Assembly: GCA_964388455.1 (NCBI GenBank)
Contig: CAYMAN010000016.1
Coordinates: 1-49,664 of the forward strand
Length of the DNA: 49,664 bases
From: JBBRWO01 sp964388455
GTDB lineage: Bacteria; Actinomycetota; Coriobacteriia; Anaerosomatales; JAAXUF01
Reading direction: 5' to 3'
This document shows positions 49,614 through 49,664 of this stretch, piece by piece (positions within the stretch are counted from its first letter, which is position 1; each line of letters starts with the position of its first letter). The position numbers were made by a program, and so were the translations under genes. A model generated the notes under the pieces. The model had not been told where the DNA came from. It did no database searches and was given only the letters and a program-made list of their open reading frames with translations.

Positions 49614-49664
49614 GAGCGCGTAAGAATTTGGGGGGTCTACTCTCAGTTCATGGGATTGAGCATC
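49614..49664. repeat. Right copy of the 51-bp terminal inverted repeat
   Basis: Exact reverse complement of 4-54. It ends 5 bp from the Rex-like palindrome, so the nuo promoter lies immediately inside the repeat, just as the predicted RNA promoter lies 16 bp inside the left copy. See the left copy for interpretation. Confidence 0.95.

Overview
The window is 49.7 kb of high-GC bacterial chromosome, probably an entire contig because both ends finish in the same 51-bp sequence in opposite orientation. All 51 protein genes lie on the minus strand, so transcription runs from the right end to the left. Gene content fits an anaerobic or facultative member of the Actinomycetota, perhaps a Coriobacteriia-like lineage: a short complex I without the NuoEFG module, ScpAB, an FMN riboswitch, MEP-pathway IspH, and gene neighbourhoods shared with Firmicutes (cmk-plsC-ispH, der-plsY-gpsA). 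The taxonomic placement is inference. No phage, transposase, CRISPR or tRNA/rRNA gene was seen.

Layout in transcription order. (1) 49664-38240: an eleven-gene complex I operon, nuoA-B-C-D-H-[I fusion]-J-K-L-M-N, behind a promoter whose -35 element sits in a Rex-like palindrome. The NuoI protein is split by an inserted GltD/SfrB-like FAD/NAD(P)H module, and nuoE, nuoF and nuoG are absent. (2) 38239-37343: an intergenic array of inverted repeats, then a FlgM-like anti-sigma gene directly behind a near-consensus sigma-28 promoter placed so close that the mRNA should be leaderless, then a small membrane protein. (3) 37342-23446: a long run with a PilB/GspE-type ATPase carrying a c-di-GMP-binding-type MshEN domain, deoB and a pyrimidine-nucleoside phosphorylase, a DHH-CBS-CBS-tRNA nucleotidyltransferase fusion, an M50 protease, trpS, scpA, scpB, rluB and cobU-cobT-cobS-cobC. 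(4) 23433-11257: its own promoter, then hisC-aroF-tyrA-aroA (aromatic amino acids), cmk-plsC-ispH, a DUF512 radical SAM-like protein, der-plsY-gpsA and rpe. (5) 11188-7445: a riboflavin operon ribD-ribE-ribBA-ribH under an FMN riboswitch whose P1 helix contains the ribD ribosome binding site, closed by a hairpin terminator. (6) 7198-328: an Rrf2 regulator, nifS-nifU-mnmA (sulfur transfer for Fe-S clusters and tRNA thiolation), a PHP-family phosphatase, Nif3, a coiled-coil zinc-ribbon protein, an RNase H and queD. (7) 1-350: no credible protein gene, but a plus-strand consensus promoter followed by sequence that folds into long helices, suggesting an unrecognised structured RNA convergent with queD.

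Most genes are tightly coupled by 1-13 nt overlaps. Several starts were moved downstream of the longest possible reading frame because a ribosome binding site, a 4-nt ATGA or GTGA overlap, or family alignment marks the true start. The observations most worth following are the GltD-in-NuoI chimera with loss of NuoEFG, the sigma-28/FlgM-like leaderless unit next to a pilus-type ATPase, the structured RNA at the left end, and the SD-sequestering FMN riboswitch.
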